64,000 nucleotides of DNA from Teretinema zuelzerae (GTDB taxonomy: Bacteria > Spirochaetota > Spirochaetia > Treponematales > Treponemataceae). Where the stretch lies: the NCBI RefSeq assembly GCF_021021555.1, contig NZ_JAINWA010000001.1, positions 310,001-374,000 of the forward strand, given 5' to 3'. This document shows, one piece after another, positions 35,901 through 44,964 of this stretch. Position 1 is the stretch's first letter; the number at the start of each line of letters is the position of its first letter. The notes under the pieces are model-generated. The model was not told the DNA's origin. It saw only the letters and a list, made by a program, of their open reading frames with translations, and searched no databases. The position numbers were made by a program, and so were the translations under genes.

Positions 35901-38900
35901 TTACGGATCCATAAGCGTCTGTATTTCAGCCTGACTCTTCGCCGTATTGAAAATCTTCAAATCGCTCATCGCCCCGTTGAAGGCTCCGAAGTAAAACTCA
36001 GAACCGGGTCCGGTCGCGCCGCTGTATGCGCCGGTTGTATTGCCCACCTGTACTCCGTTAACGAATTGAGATACTGTTTTGTTTTTATAGACCATCGCTA
36101 CATGGCACCAGGTATCAAACTGGATGTCTGGCGGATTTGCAATACTGACTCCGCTACCGCCCTGTTGTGTAATCTGAGCAATAAACTTCCATGGACTTTC
36201 AGAGTTTTTACTAAGAATCACTCCGTAGTTGCTCACACCTGAACCCGACTTATAGAAAAGATATGTATAGCCTACATCGACTGAAGTAATCTTGAACCAG
36301 CCCATGATTGTAAAGTCGTTTTCGCCGGTAAACAGAACCGAGGAATCGGTAGTCAATAGTTTTTGATCTGCTGTCGTTTGATACGCGGCATTCGGAACAC
36401 CATTCCTGTTGGGAATTAACGTTATCCCGGCACTTTTGGTAAAAGCCAGCTCGTTTCCGTTCAAATATCCTCCAAGAAACGGAGGGGACCGGGTGTCGCT
36501 TCCAAAGCACTGCAAGTAAGGATGGCCGTTATTGATCGCACCGGTCGTATCAATTCCCCATATCTTTGAATTATTTAATCCAGAATCGATATCCCAGGTT
36601 GCGCCGGTGAAGGTTGAGGGGTCAAGCATTTCTGTCGTTGTTTTCGGTGTACCTTTGTCGGTATCAGACATCCCGGTGGTAGTTGCGTTGTAGAAACTCT
36701 TAGAAATAATTGAGTTTTCATTATAACCAACTAAGCCACCAGTATTTGCAGAACCTGTAACTTTTCCAATGGCAAAGGATTTCTCTACAACCGGGATTAT
36801 ATTAGTTCCCGGATTTTTCCAGGTATGGCCGACTAATCCTCCAACATTTTCTCTTGTTGAAGTTACTGAACCGGTCGCGTAGCAGTTACTTATAAAATTC
36901 TCATTCCTACCGACAAGTCCGCCAACAGAAAAACTGCTAGCTAAAACGGGAACTGTACTGTAACTTTCAGAAATTAACCCTCTGTTGATGCCTACCAATC
37001 CACCGACATAGATTACGCCTTGAACAGGTGAGGAACCAGAAACCGAACAATGACGAATAACACCATTATTTTGGCCAGCAAGTATGCCGCAAGAATCGGA
37101 GGAGCTTTTAATGGAGGCATTCTCTATATTCACATTCTCAATCGTTCCATTATTAATACCAAAAAGACCGGCAGACGATTCATTATAATCAACAGTTAAT
37201 CCACTAATAGTGAATCCGTTCCCGTTGAAAATTCCTGTAAATGGATCAGCTCCACTTCCCAGTGGGGTCCAATCATCCAGAAGCGTGATGTCGCCGCTTA
37301 GAGTGTACTTAGCGGAATGATCGCTCATTGCACCCGAAAGTGTTTCTGCGTACATATCCCCCGATGGCAGAGTAATTGTGTTCTGCGCACCGAGCGCATT
37401 CAGATAAGGATACCCATCGTTAAATAATCCATTCGAATTATCAGTATCGATCTCCCAGACAGTAACAAAATCCCAGCCGGTAAAGGCTCCAGAGTCTTTC
37501 ATATCCGCCGTCGTTTTAGGTTCACCCTTACCGGTATCGGACATCCCGGAGGTAGTTGTATTGTAGAAACAATTAATTAATGAAGAGCCAGAAACACCAA
37601 CAAGCCCACCAGTATCGTCAACACCAGAAACCTTACCGGTTGCATACGAGTTCTTTACAATACAAGAACTCCACACATCCCCGATAAGACCTCCAATTTG
37701 TTTTCCGTTTAGTGACGTTACTGAACCTGTCGCATAACAGTCGATGATTGTACCGCCGTTTGTCCCGACGAGACCGCCTACATACCAGGATGTGGCTTCA
37801 ACTGGAATAGACGTATAGCTTTCTGTAATCGTTCCGGTATTTTTTCCAACCAATCCGCCAAGCCGGCCCATGGCCTTCACCGGTTTTAAACCAATTACAG
37901 AGCAACGACGAATTAGACCATTGTTCTGCCCGGCAAGTCCACCGCTGTAATCATTAGTTGTAATTACTGAAGGATTCTCTAGTTTCACATTTTCGATTAT
38001 TCCGTTATTTACGCCGAACAACCCGACATTTTGTATTTCCAAGGATACGTTCAATCCGCTTATGGTGTGCCCGTTTCCGTTGAAGGTTCCAGTGAACGGC
38101 AAGTCTACGCTTCCCACAGGAGTCCACGGTGTGGAAATAGTGATATCTCCGTTCAATACATAATCAGCAGAAAGATCAGATAGAGAATCTAGAAATTCAT
38201 CGGCAGTTACAGTGCCTGCATTTAAAGAAACATCGGAGGTTGGCATGATAGAGAGAAGATACGGAAATCCCGAATTTATAGCAGAATTAATCGCCCAAAC
38301 GATTGACTTATCCCAAGCTGAAAATGCCGTTGCATTTCTCATCTCATCGACAGATTTCGGAGTACCGCGATCAGTGTCAGAAAGTCCGGACAACGGTTGA
38401 TTATAATAACTGCCGGAGACGAGCCCGCCCTCGTCCTTTGCTCCGACTAATCCGCCGGAATTGGTACTTGCAGTTACAGTTCCAGATGCATAACAGTTTG
38501 CAATCGAACCAGTAGATGCCTGACTCGCGACAAGTCCGCCGGCAGTATTTTGTGCGCTTACATTGCTGCGGGCGTACGAATTCTCAACAATTCCCCAGTT
38601 ACTGCCAACCAGACCGCCGGCAATAGTGGATGTTGAGGTAACAGTCGCAGTGGAGTAACATTCTGAAATTCTACTCTGAAAATCATATGTAGACTCAGCC
38701 CGGTTATTTCCGACCAAGCCTCCTACCCCATGATGCCCTGTTACGTACCCTGAAACAGAACAGCGTGTTATAGTTCCGCCGTAGTTCTCTCCAACCAAAC
38801 CGCCGATTCCGTCGTCTGTTCCCCCGCCGGTGATCGAAACATTCGTCAGCCTCACCCCGGTGATGTACGCACCTTTGCCTATTGCGGCGAAGAACCCTGC

Positions 38901-40289
38901 ATCGCCATTTGTAGTCGTCAAATTAAGACCGGATATTGTATGTCCGCCGCCGTCGAAAGTACCAGTGAACATAAATGACTGATCAACATACACTCGTGAA
39001 GGATCAGGACCGATGCTTCCCACCGGAGTCCAATTGCCTGTCCCGGTCAACATAATATCATCTTCCAGAATCACATTATTATTGAGCAGCTCATTGTTTT
39101 TTGCGGATAATGCGCCGGCCAGGGCAGTTGCAGTTTTGACGCGAATGGGAGATCGCATGGTAATGGAATACTTGACTGGAGATCCGCCGGAAGGAGAAGA
39201 CACATCTAAAATCAATGTATTTGCACGATTTTCGCTTGTGAAATCATCCACAACATTAGCGTTCATCGGAAGCGACAAAGGCACTCCGGATATACAGGAG
39301 ATAGATGAACTACCATTCCATGAATACATCATTGCTTGGCCGATTTCTCCCACGAGCGGGACAATTGTAACAGTGGTAGACAGAGCGGCATTGTAAGAGG
39401 ATGGAACTCCCGAGTCATTTAAAGCGATTATTGATGAATTTCCTCCTGCCATGACCAGGATTGAAGAACCAGTTCCGGTGCTCGCAATTTCGGCTTCCGT
39501 AAAAGTACGAACCGATACTAACGATCCGTTTTGCACGACATGAGAGCTCGTTGCGTTGTCGCAGATATACACAGCCTCATACGCGTAACCGACATGGGTA
39601 GTGCCTAAAAAAAACTCAATAATGAGATAATGAGAACCGCTGGACAGGCCTGATTTATCAAGCTTTGCGCTTCGCATACCGACGGATGGATTACCGTACT
39701 CAATCGACGGCTCAGCCGATGCATTACCATCGAGATACCACTTGATCGAATCAGCCGCGAAATCAGGCCACTGAACAGAAAAAGACAGATTTCCGCTTCC
39801 GGTTTCGGTATTCAGGTACGACAGAACTATCGACACAGCTGCAGAACCGTCCTGAACCAGATTAACGTTGGCCGAACCCTGTGCAATCAATCTGTCGGAG
39901 GTATGAACTGTTGCATCTGAATACGCCCGGGCAGTCACCGTAAATGAACCGGCCGGCAGATTTTTCAGAACGCATGAATCAAGGGAGGTTATCACCACAC
40001 TGGCTACTTCTTTGCCGGATGCATCGGAACAGGAGACGACATATGCTTTTGCGTTTGCTTCAAGAGAAGGAACAACTGTTCGGTCGTTTCGGGAAGATAT
40101 TGAACCATCAGTGCGAGCCATCGCATCTTCGTAGACCAGGGAAACAGATAGAGAACCTGCGCCGCCGGACGAAGAATGATCCTTATCGATGAAAAAAAGA
40201 GAACAGGAGGAAGCCATCACACTTCCCGCTAACACAGCAATGAAAACAAAGGTCGAAACTGTTCCATGCATTTTGTGAGTATTCATCAT
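35901..40289 (-). CDS. Giant surface lipoprotein with three GLUG-repeat modules and a LamG domain
   Basis: 1462 residues. The signal ends in VMASSC, a relaxed spirochaetal lipobox. Residues about 40-260 form a module shared with the upstream gene. Three homologous modules follow, at about 386-683, 690-966 and 966-1263. Each starts with a WTPVGS...FTGTFxGxGHTISGL segment, runs through GLUG units (GGLVGxNxG...CYATGSV) and closes with SDTxxGxPKTxxEM...GxPYL. A laminin-G-like domain at about 1300-1462 (DFTIMGWFKITS, WCHVAMVYKNKT, FYFGAFNGAMSDLKIFN) closes the protein. It probably binds carbohydrate or host/surface ligands. The start overlaps the previous gene as AATGATG. Base composition is visibly more AT-rich than the neighbours. 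Confidence 0.82.
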   Translation of the reverse strand: MMNTHKMHGTVSTFVFIAVLAGSVMASSCSLFFIDKDHSSSGGAGSLSVSLVYEDAMARTDGSISSRNDRTVVPSLEANAKAYVVSCSDASGKEVASVVITSLDSCVLKNLPAGSFTVTARAYSDATVHTSDRLIAQGSANVNLVQDGSAAVSIVLSYLNTETGSGNLSFSVQWPDFAADSIKWYLDGNASAEPSIEYGNPSVGMRSAKLDKSGLSSGSHYLIIEFFLGTTHVGYAYEAVYICDNATSSHVVQNGSLVSVRTFTEAEIASTGTGSSILVMAGGNSSIIALNDSGVPSSYNAALSTTVTIVPLVGEIGQAMMYSWNGSSSISCISGVPLSLPMNANVVDDFTSENRANTLILDVSSPSGGSPVKYSITMRSPIRVKTATALAGALSAKNNELLNNNVILEDDIMLTGTGNWTPVGSIGPDPSRVYVDQSFMFTGTFDGGGHTISGLNLTTTNGDAGFFAAIGKGAYITGVRLTNVSITGGGTDDGIGGLVGENYGGTITRCSVSGYVTGHHGVGGLVGNNRAESTYDFQSRISECYSTATVTSTSTIAGGLVGSNWGIVENSYARSNVSAQNTAGGLVASQASTGSIANCYASGTVTASTNSGGLVGAKDEGGLVSGSYYNQPLSGLSDTDRGTPKSVDEMRNATAFSAWDKSIVWAINSAINSGFPYLLSIMPTSDVSLNAGTVTADEFLDSLSDLSADYVLNGDITISTPWTPVGSVDLPFTGTFNGNGHTISGLNVSLEIQNVGLFGVNNGIIENVKLENPSVITTNDYSGGLAGQNNGLIRRCSVIGLKPVKAMGRLGGLVGKNTGTITESYTSIPVEATSWYVGGLVGTNGGTIIDCYATGSVTSLNGKQIGGLIGDVWSSCIVKNSYATGKVSGVDDTGGLVGVSGSSLINCFYNTTTSGMSDTGKGEPKTTADMKDSGAFTGWDFVTVWEIDTDNSNGLFNDGYPYLNALGAQNTITLPSGDMYAETLSGAMSDHSAKYTLSGDITLLDDWTPLGSGADPFTGIFNGNGFTISGLTVDYNESSAGLFGINNGTIENVNIENASIKSSSDSCGILAGQNNGVIRHCSVSGSSPVQGVIYVGGLVGINRGLISESYSTVPVLASSFSVGGLVGRNENFISNCYATGSVTSTRENVGGLVGHTWKNPGTNIIPVVEKSFAIGKVTGSANTGGLVGYNENSIISKSFYNATTTGMSDTDKGTPKTTTEMLDPSTFTGATWDIDSGLNNSKIWGIDTTGAINNGHPYLQCFGSDTRSPPFLGGYLNGNELAFTKSAGITLIPNRNGVPNAAYQTTADQKLLTTDSSVLFTGENDFTIMGWFKITSVDVGYTYLFYKSGSGVSNYGVILSKNSESPWKFIAQITQQGGSGVSIANPPDIQFDTWCHVAMVYKNKTVSQFVNGVQVGNTTGAYSGATGPGSEFYFGAFNGAMSDLKIFNTAKSQAEIQTLMDP

Positions 40290-42835
40290 TTTACTATTGT
40301 CCTTGCAAGTCTGAATCCGGAATCAGAGGCCGCAGTTGTCGCTGCCGAGGCGTCGCGATGTCCGATCGTGGACTTTCCCGCCGGCGGAAGGGAAGCAAAC
40401 GAGCCGCCCTTCACAATGATCGCATACGAAGAAGACACAGTGCCAGAATACGTTGTGCCAATGTAATCGTTGAAAGGACCATCAGGAGGATTATTACATA
40501 CATCGAAACACGCTTCCCACATATTGCCGCTCATGTCGTAGAGGCCCCAGATATTCGGCGCTAATGAGCCGCAGGGGGTTATTACACCTGTTTTTGAGTT
40601 GGCCCAATCGCTATACGTTGCAGAATTTCCGGCGGAAAAAACGGCACTGCCACCGCTTACGCTGTTAAATGGATAATACCCCCCGCACGAGGCCGCAAAA
40701 TGCCACTCGCCTTCGGAAGGAAGGCGGTAACCGTCCGCAGCGAGATCGGCGTACGCCGCGGTATACAGAATGCCCGATTCGGCTAGAGCTTTCAGATACG
40801 AAGTACTCCGCAAAACAGAAGCATCAGTTTTATCGGTGGTCGACGTATAATAACAGGGAGTCAGTCCTGACATCTCGCTGTAGGCATTGCACCAGACGAG
40901 AGCATCGAAGTAGGACACCTGCGTAACCGGATAATCAACGCCGGCTGAACCACTCCCTCCCGCGGCACCCTCGTTCCCGATCACGTAGCCGTTAGCCAGA
41001 GCCCAATCGCGCACAGGCTTCCAGAGACTGTAACTCACCTCGTATTTGCCCAGACTGTACGGCCGTGTAAGCGTATGGTCATAGGAAGACGGAGCGCTTT
41101 GATAGAGATCGCTGTCATATGTCCAGGATACCTGGGCATATGACGCATTTTTCCCGTAAGGGAGAATCTCCACCATGTAATCGTTCGTTACCAACACAGA
41201 CAGGTCTCCGGAGTATACGACTCCGTCATACTCAAATACTGCCGTTATGGTTTTACGACCCGCTCCATTCAAGCGTGGGCTAAAAATCAAGGTTCTATCG
41301 CTTGATAACCAATCCCGGGCATTCAGCAACCATTCGTAGCGCGCCCCGCCTTCCGGCATCGACAGCTCGAGGGTCGCATCAATGTCCATTGTAATAGAGG
41401 ACACTTCGTTCCCGAATTGACGGAATGAAATATGTTGAAATTCAGGAGCAGAGATCGTCACAGCGATTATTGAAGCAGACTCGACCCACTTCGCGTAAAG
41501 GGCCGCGTCTCCGGTTACCGTCCGGCCTCCCGAGCCGAAGGTCCAGGGCGTTGAAAGAGAGGAGTCAGCGTACCAGCCGGAAAACGCGAAGCCCGAATAC
41601 TCGGGATCGGCGGGGCGTTCAACCGTGCCCCCGTTCGCGACTATTAGCGGCTCGATATAGCTGCCGCCTGAAACGTTGAACGACACTTCCCAGGAGCGGA
41701 TCACACGGACTACATAGGTTTGAGTTGTCTCGCCGTCGGGAGCAGTTACGGTTATGGTCAGGAGATTGGAACCGGAGGTTGCGAGCGCGGGAGACGCGAC
41801 GAGCGGCGAGGCCGAGCCTTCGACCGCCATACCGGCTTCCGGAGCCCACTTCCAGCGATATGATTGGCCGGCGATCGCCCCGGAAAGAATAAACGAAATC
41901 GAGTCGCTGTCTCCGAGCGTGATCGAATACTCGAGCGTGCCGGAGGAAAGCGGAACCTGCACTCCTCCCGCGCTGAGAGAGGCAAGGCCGGCGGCGGACA
42001 CTCCGAGCTCGTCCGCGGAATATGTTCGTGTTTCCTGCAGGGTTCCGTTTTGGTCGATCCAGCGGTTCGCCGCCGCTCCCGAACGGATATTGACCGCTTC
42101 AATGATTCTTCCTATCTGCGTTCCTCTTCTCAGAAACGAGACTGACAGGGTACACGCGCCGGCAGGAATTTCCGAAGCATGTAACGTAGCGGTTCCCTCG
42201 CTGTAGTCGGCGGAACCTACCCAGACGGCAGGATATGAGGAATCAATACTCCCGTCCGTACCGATAAAGCCGGCTGTAATCGAATCGATGTCCTTGTCGA
42301 CGGGAAAAGCGATGTTCAAGTCGAGCGAACCGTTCCCGGTTCCCGCGTCCGCGAGAATAAGAGGAACTTGTACGGAAGCCGCCTGTCCTTTAACGACGGT
42401 CGCCGAAACCGTGCCGGATGCCAGAAGGCTGGTTTTCTCCGCGTCCGCGTACACGAAAGCGGACACCTCGGCTTTTCCCGGATACACGTCTTCTATCTGC
42501 GCTCCTGCCGAGGGTAAATCCGCGGAGGAGGCCGAATACTCGTGCGTTATTCCGGCCGAGTCCGTAACAGAAATTGAAACGGCCTTCATCTGCGATAACA
42601 CGCCGGGTACAAGCGCCCGTGCGGAAAAGAGGGCATCGCCGGACGCGGCGTCGGTCAGGCGTATCGAAAGCGAGCCGGTTTCGCCCGCTCCGGAAGATCC
42701 TCCGCCTGAATCGATGAGCGATCCCGGGCAGGAAGCAAAGAGAAGAATCGCGGCGCACAGCGAACTGATGCGGATTGCCGCGGAACGGATCGGCTCTGCG
42801 CGGAACCGTGTTCCGGTTGTGTGTAGTTTCGTCAT
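40286..42835 (-). CDS. Surface lipoprotein with Listeria-Bacteroides repeat and sulfatase-modifying-factor-like domain
   Basis: About 849 residues from ATG 42835, which overlaps the previous stop as ATGA. The lipobox is FASC. Residues about 35-290 match the N-terminal module of the GLUG protein. A Listeria-Bacteroides repeat follows (GFAFSGWYADSS...LYAKW), then a C-terminal SUMF/FGE-type domain: YSLGKYEVSYSLWKPVRDWA, PVTQVSYFDALVWCNAYSEM, YRLPSEGEWHFAASCGG, GLYDMSGNMWEACFDV, GHRDASA...DSGFRLAR. The active-site cysteines of true formylglycine-generating enzymes are absent from the last block, so I infer a binding domain, not an enzyme. Confidence 0.82.
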   Translation of the reverse strand: MTKLHTTGTRFRAEPIRSAAIRISSLCAAILLFASCPGSLIDSGGGSSGAGETGSLSIRLTDAASGDALFSARALVPGVLSQMKAVSISVTDSAGITHEYSASSADLPSAGAQIEDVYPGKAEVSAFVYADAEKTSLLASGTVSATVVKGQAASVQVPLILADAGTGNGSLDLNIAFPVDKDIDSITAGFIGTDGSIDSSYPAVWVGSADYSEGTATLHASEIPAGACTLSVSFLRRGTQIGRIIEAVNIRSGAAANRWIDQNGTLQETRTYSADELGVSAAGLASLSAGGVQVPLSSGTLEYSITLGDSDSISFILSGAIAGQSYRWKWAPEAGMAVEGSASPLVASPALATSGSNLLTITVTAPDGETTQTYVVRVIRSWEVSFNVSGGSYIEPLIVANGGTVERPADPEYSGFAFSGWYADSSLSTPWTFGSGGRTVTGDAALYAKWVESASIIAVTISAPEFQHISFRQFGNEVSSITMDIDATLELSMPEGGARYEWLLNARDWLSSDRTLIFSPRLNGAGRKTITAVFEYDGVVYSGDLSVLVTNDYMVEILPYGKNASYAQVSWTYDSDLYQSAPSSYDHTLTRPYSLGKYEVSYSLWKPVRDWALANGYVIGNEGAAGGSGSAGVDYPVTQVSYFDALVWCNAYSEMSGLTPCYYTSTTDKTDASVLRSTSYLKALAESGILYTAAYADLAADGYRLPSEGEWHFAASCGGYYPFNSVSGGSAVFSAGNSATYSDWANSKTGVITPCGSLAPNIWGLYDMSGNMWEACFDVCNNPPDGPFNDYIGTTYSGTVSSSYAIIVKGGSFASLPPAGKSTIGHRDASAATTAASDSGFRLARTIVK

Positions 42836-44709
42836 AGCGCGGTCCCCCGAATAACGACTTGATCTGAAGCAAGGCCTTCGCGGTCCACGGCGCGGAGCGT
42901 AAACTCGTATTCTGTTCCGCTTTCCAGGAGCTTGATGACCGTGCTTCCCGTTCCGGACGCCGTGCCTGAATCTGCGCCGACTTTCAGCGTTACGCTGCCG
43001 TACTTGATTTCTATATATGCAAGGTCCGCCGCGTCCGGCTCTGTCCAGCTCAGAGCGATTTTCCCGTCCCCGGCTAGAGCGGCCGCGTCCGTTACGGCGG
43101 GCGGCGCGACGTTCCGCCATGAAGCGTAGAGCGTCAAGCTCGACTCCAGGGCTTCTGTCGTATCGCCGTCGGCGTACGCCGCGGTGCCTTCCGCGCCGTC
43201 TTCGGGGCTCAAGGCCCAGCCGGCGAACTCATAGCCGCTCTTGCCGAAATCGCCGCCGACAGCAGTAAGCGAGACCGCTTCTCCGTACGCGAATTCTATA
43301 GCATCAGGGGCGGCGCCGGACGTATTTCCGTTTCCGTCGAAGCCGACCGAGGACGTTGCGTATATGTTAACCGTCAACGTACCCGAATAGGTCACCCCGC
43401 CGTCGACCACGGAACAGTACACCGTGTGGCGGCCGAGAGACGCGCCGGAGGTGTTCCACTCGAAAGAGCCGTTTTCTCCGCCCGAGGCGGCCGCTCCGTC
43501 GAGTCTCCAGGACCAGACCTCTCCTTCGGCCGGAGACGCGGCTGCGGATATAGTAAGCGTTTCGCCCCTCACCGCCGAAACCGCCGCCGGTTCGAAATTC
43601 AAGGCCTCGTATTCCGGTTCCGAAAGTGAAACCGTCGCCGTGGAAAGGGGCAGCCACTGCGCATATAAAACGGTATTCGAGGCTGGAAAAACAAAGGATT
43701 CTCCGGGATTCCAGGTTGTTCCGGTTCCGTCCGCCTTTGTATTCCAGGTCAGAAACACATGGTGCGGGTACTTCACGCTCGCGGCGTCGGAGATCGTGGC
43801 GACGGTTGTTTGGTTATAGCCGAATACAGCGCCGACGGTTCCAACCTTGTTTTTGTATTCGCCTGAAGCGTTCGTATCGTAGGCTAAATAGAGTTCGTTT
43901 CCCATGATGGAAATCGCAGGGCTTACTGCTTCCGACATTTTTCCTGATTCGTCGATCAAAGCAAGGGTAAAAGTATACGGATTTCCGATAATAACGTCGG
44001 AAGGAAAGAAATAACGCACATACTCGCCTGAGTCCGAATCCAGCAGGGCAGGAAACGGAACATCGGTTAAGCCCGTTCCTTCCCGGCTCACCTCTTCGGT
44101 CACCGTCCGGGAAACGTTTGTCGAGTCGTTTATATAGGTAATCTTAACAGACGCGATATCCGCGTTCAGGTAGTTTTCAGGAAGGGTGAAGCCGATGGAC
44201 GCTTTATTTTCCGATGTAACGCCGCCGACAAGATTTTCGACGATTCCCGGAGGACTGTCGCAGCGGACGCTAAAGCGGGCCGGTTCGAACACCCTGTTTA
44301 TCGAAGGAGAACGAAGTCCGAGGGTAAAGGGGATGGAGCCGTGCTCCGCGGCCTCGCTCGGGATAAAGGTGAATGATACCGTGGTGCGCTGGTTATCCGC
44401 TCCGGCTGTTCCGCCGGGAGCAGTCGCGCCGGAAGCGATCAGGCCGGAACCGGCTTCAAGGGTATATTCCAGATCGAGCGATTTTGGATTGTTAAGTCGT
44501 ATGAATACGGTTACTTCCTCGCCGGAACGCACATCGTCGCCGATATCGCCCAACGCCCGCCGATACGAGGATGTATCCAGATACACGACTGACAAACCGG
44601 TTTCAATAAAATCCTTCAGGTTTGAATTCCAACCGGGAAGGGAGCAGGAACTAGAGAATCCCGCGAGCGCACAGAGCAGGACGACGATATATTTCCTTAT
44701 ATTATACAT
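42832..44709 (-). CDS. Surface lipoprotein with Listeria-Bacteroides and fibronectin-like repeats
   Basis: About 625 residues. I start at ATG 44709 (MYNIRKYIVVLLCALAGFSS, then SC), which gives a short lipoprotein signal; GTG 44757 and ATG 44721 are upstream alternatives. The mature part has a beta-sandwich N-terminus (VTVFIRLNNPKSLDLEYTLE), two Listeria-Bacteroides units (FLTWNTKADGTGTTWNPG...LYAQW; YEFAGWALSPEDG...LYASW) and a C-terminal Fn3 (KIALSWTEPDAADLAYIEI). First gene of a three-gene operon of large lipoproteins joined by ATGA overlaps. Function is probably adhesion or surface structure. Confidence 0.75.
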   Translation of the reverse strand: MYNIRKYIVVLLCALAGFSSSCSLPGWNSNLKDFIETGLSVVYLDTSSYRRALGDIGDDVRSGEEVTVFIRLNNPKSLDLEYTLEAGSGLIASGATAPGGTAGADNQRTTVSFTFIPSEAAEHGSIPFTLGLRSPSINRVFEPARFSVRCDSPPGIVENLVGGVTSENKASIGFTLPENYLNADIASVKITYINDSTNVSRTVTEEVSREGTGLTDVPFPALLDSDSGEYVRYFFPSDVIIGNPYTFTLALIDESGKMSEAVSPAISIMGNELYLAYDTNASGEYKNKVGTVGAVFGYNQTTVATISDAASVKYPHHVFLTWNTKADGTGTTWNPGESFVFPASNTVLYAQWLPLSTATVSLSEPEYEALNFEPAAVSAVRGETLTISAAASPAEGEVWSWRLDGAAASGGENGSFEWNTSGASLGRHTVYCSVVDGGVTYSGTLTVNIYATSSVGFDGNGNTSGAAPDAIEFAYGEAVSLTAVGGDFGKSGYEFAGWALSPEDGAEGTAAYADGDTTEALESSLTLYASWRNVAPPAVTDAAALAGDGKIALSWTEPDAADLAYIEIKYGSVTLKVGADSGTASGTGSTVIKLLESGTEYEFTLRAVDREGLASDQVVIRGTAL

Positions 44710-44964
44710 TTTCCAATCCATATTACGTAATGCGAACCATGGTACATTTTTTATCACGCTTCAGACTGATTATCCAGTTTTTGTACATATCTTACAGTGT
44801 AAAATATTTCCACTGAGGCGTATCCTGCAGAGTTTTACGCAAAACCGATCATATCATGTTTTCCCGTTTTTCATATACGGCTCGAGCCTGATTTTATCGC
44901 AAAAATGCGTGCGCATTCCGCTCCGTCTTGCCCTGAGGCCGGAGAAAACGGTATCCTGAACGAC
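44710..44964. other. Divergent intergenic region between lipoprotein operon and aminotransferase
   Basis: AT-rich gap that must hold both promoters. It contains an 11-base perfect palindrome TTACAGTGTAA at 44792-44802. I could not assign convincing -35/-10 pairs. Confidence 0.35.

Noticed and set aside
40200-44757. Diversity-generating retroelement target at the FGE-like domain
   Set aside because: The fold is one used by such systems, but no reverse transcriptase or template repeat is in the window.
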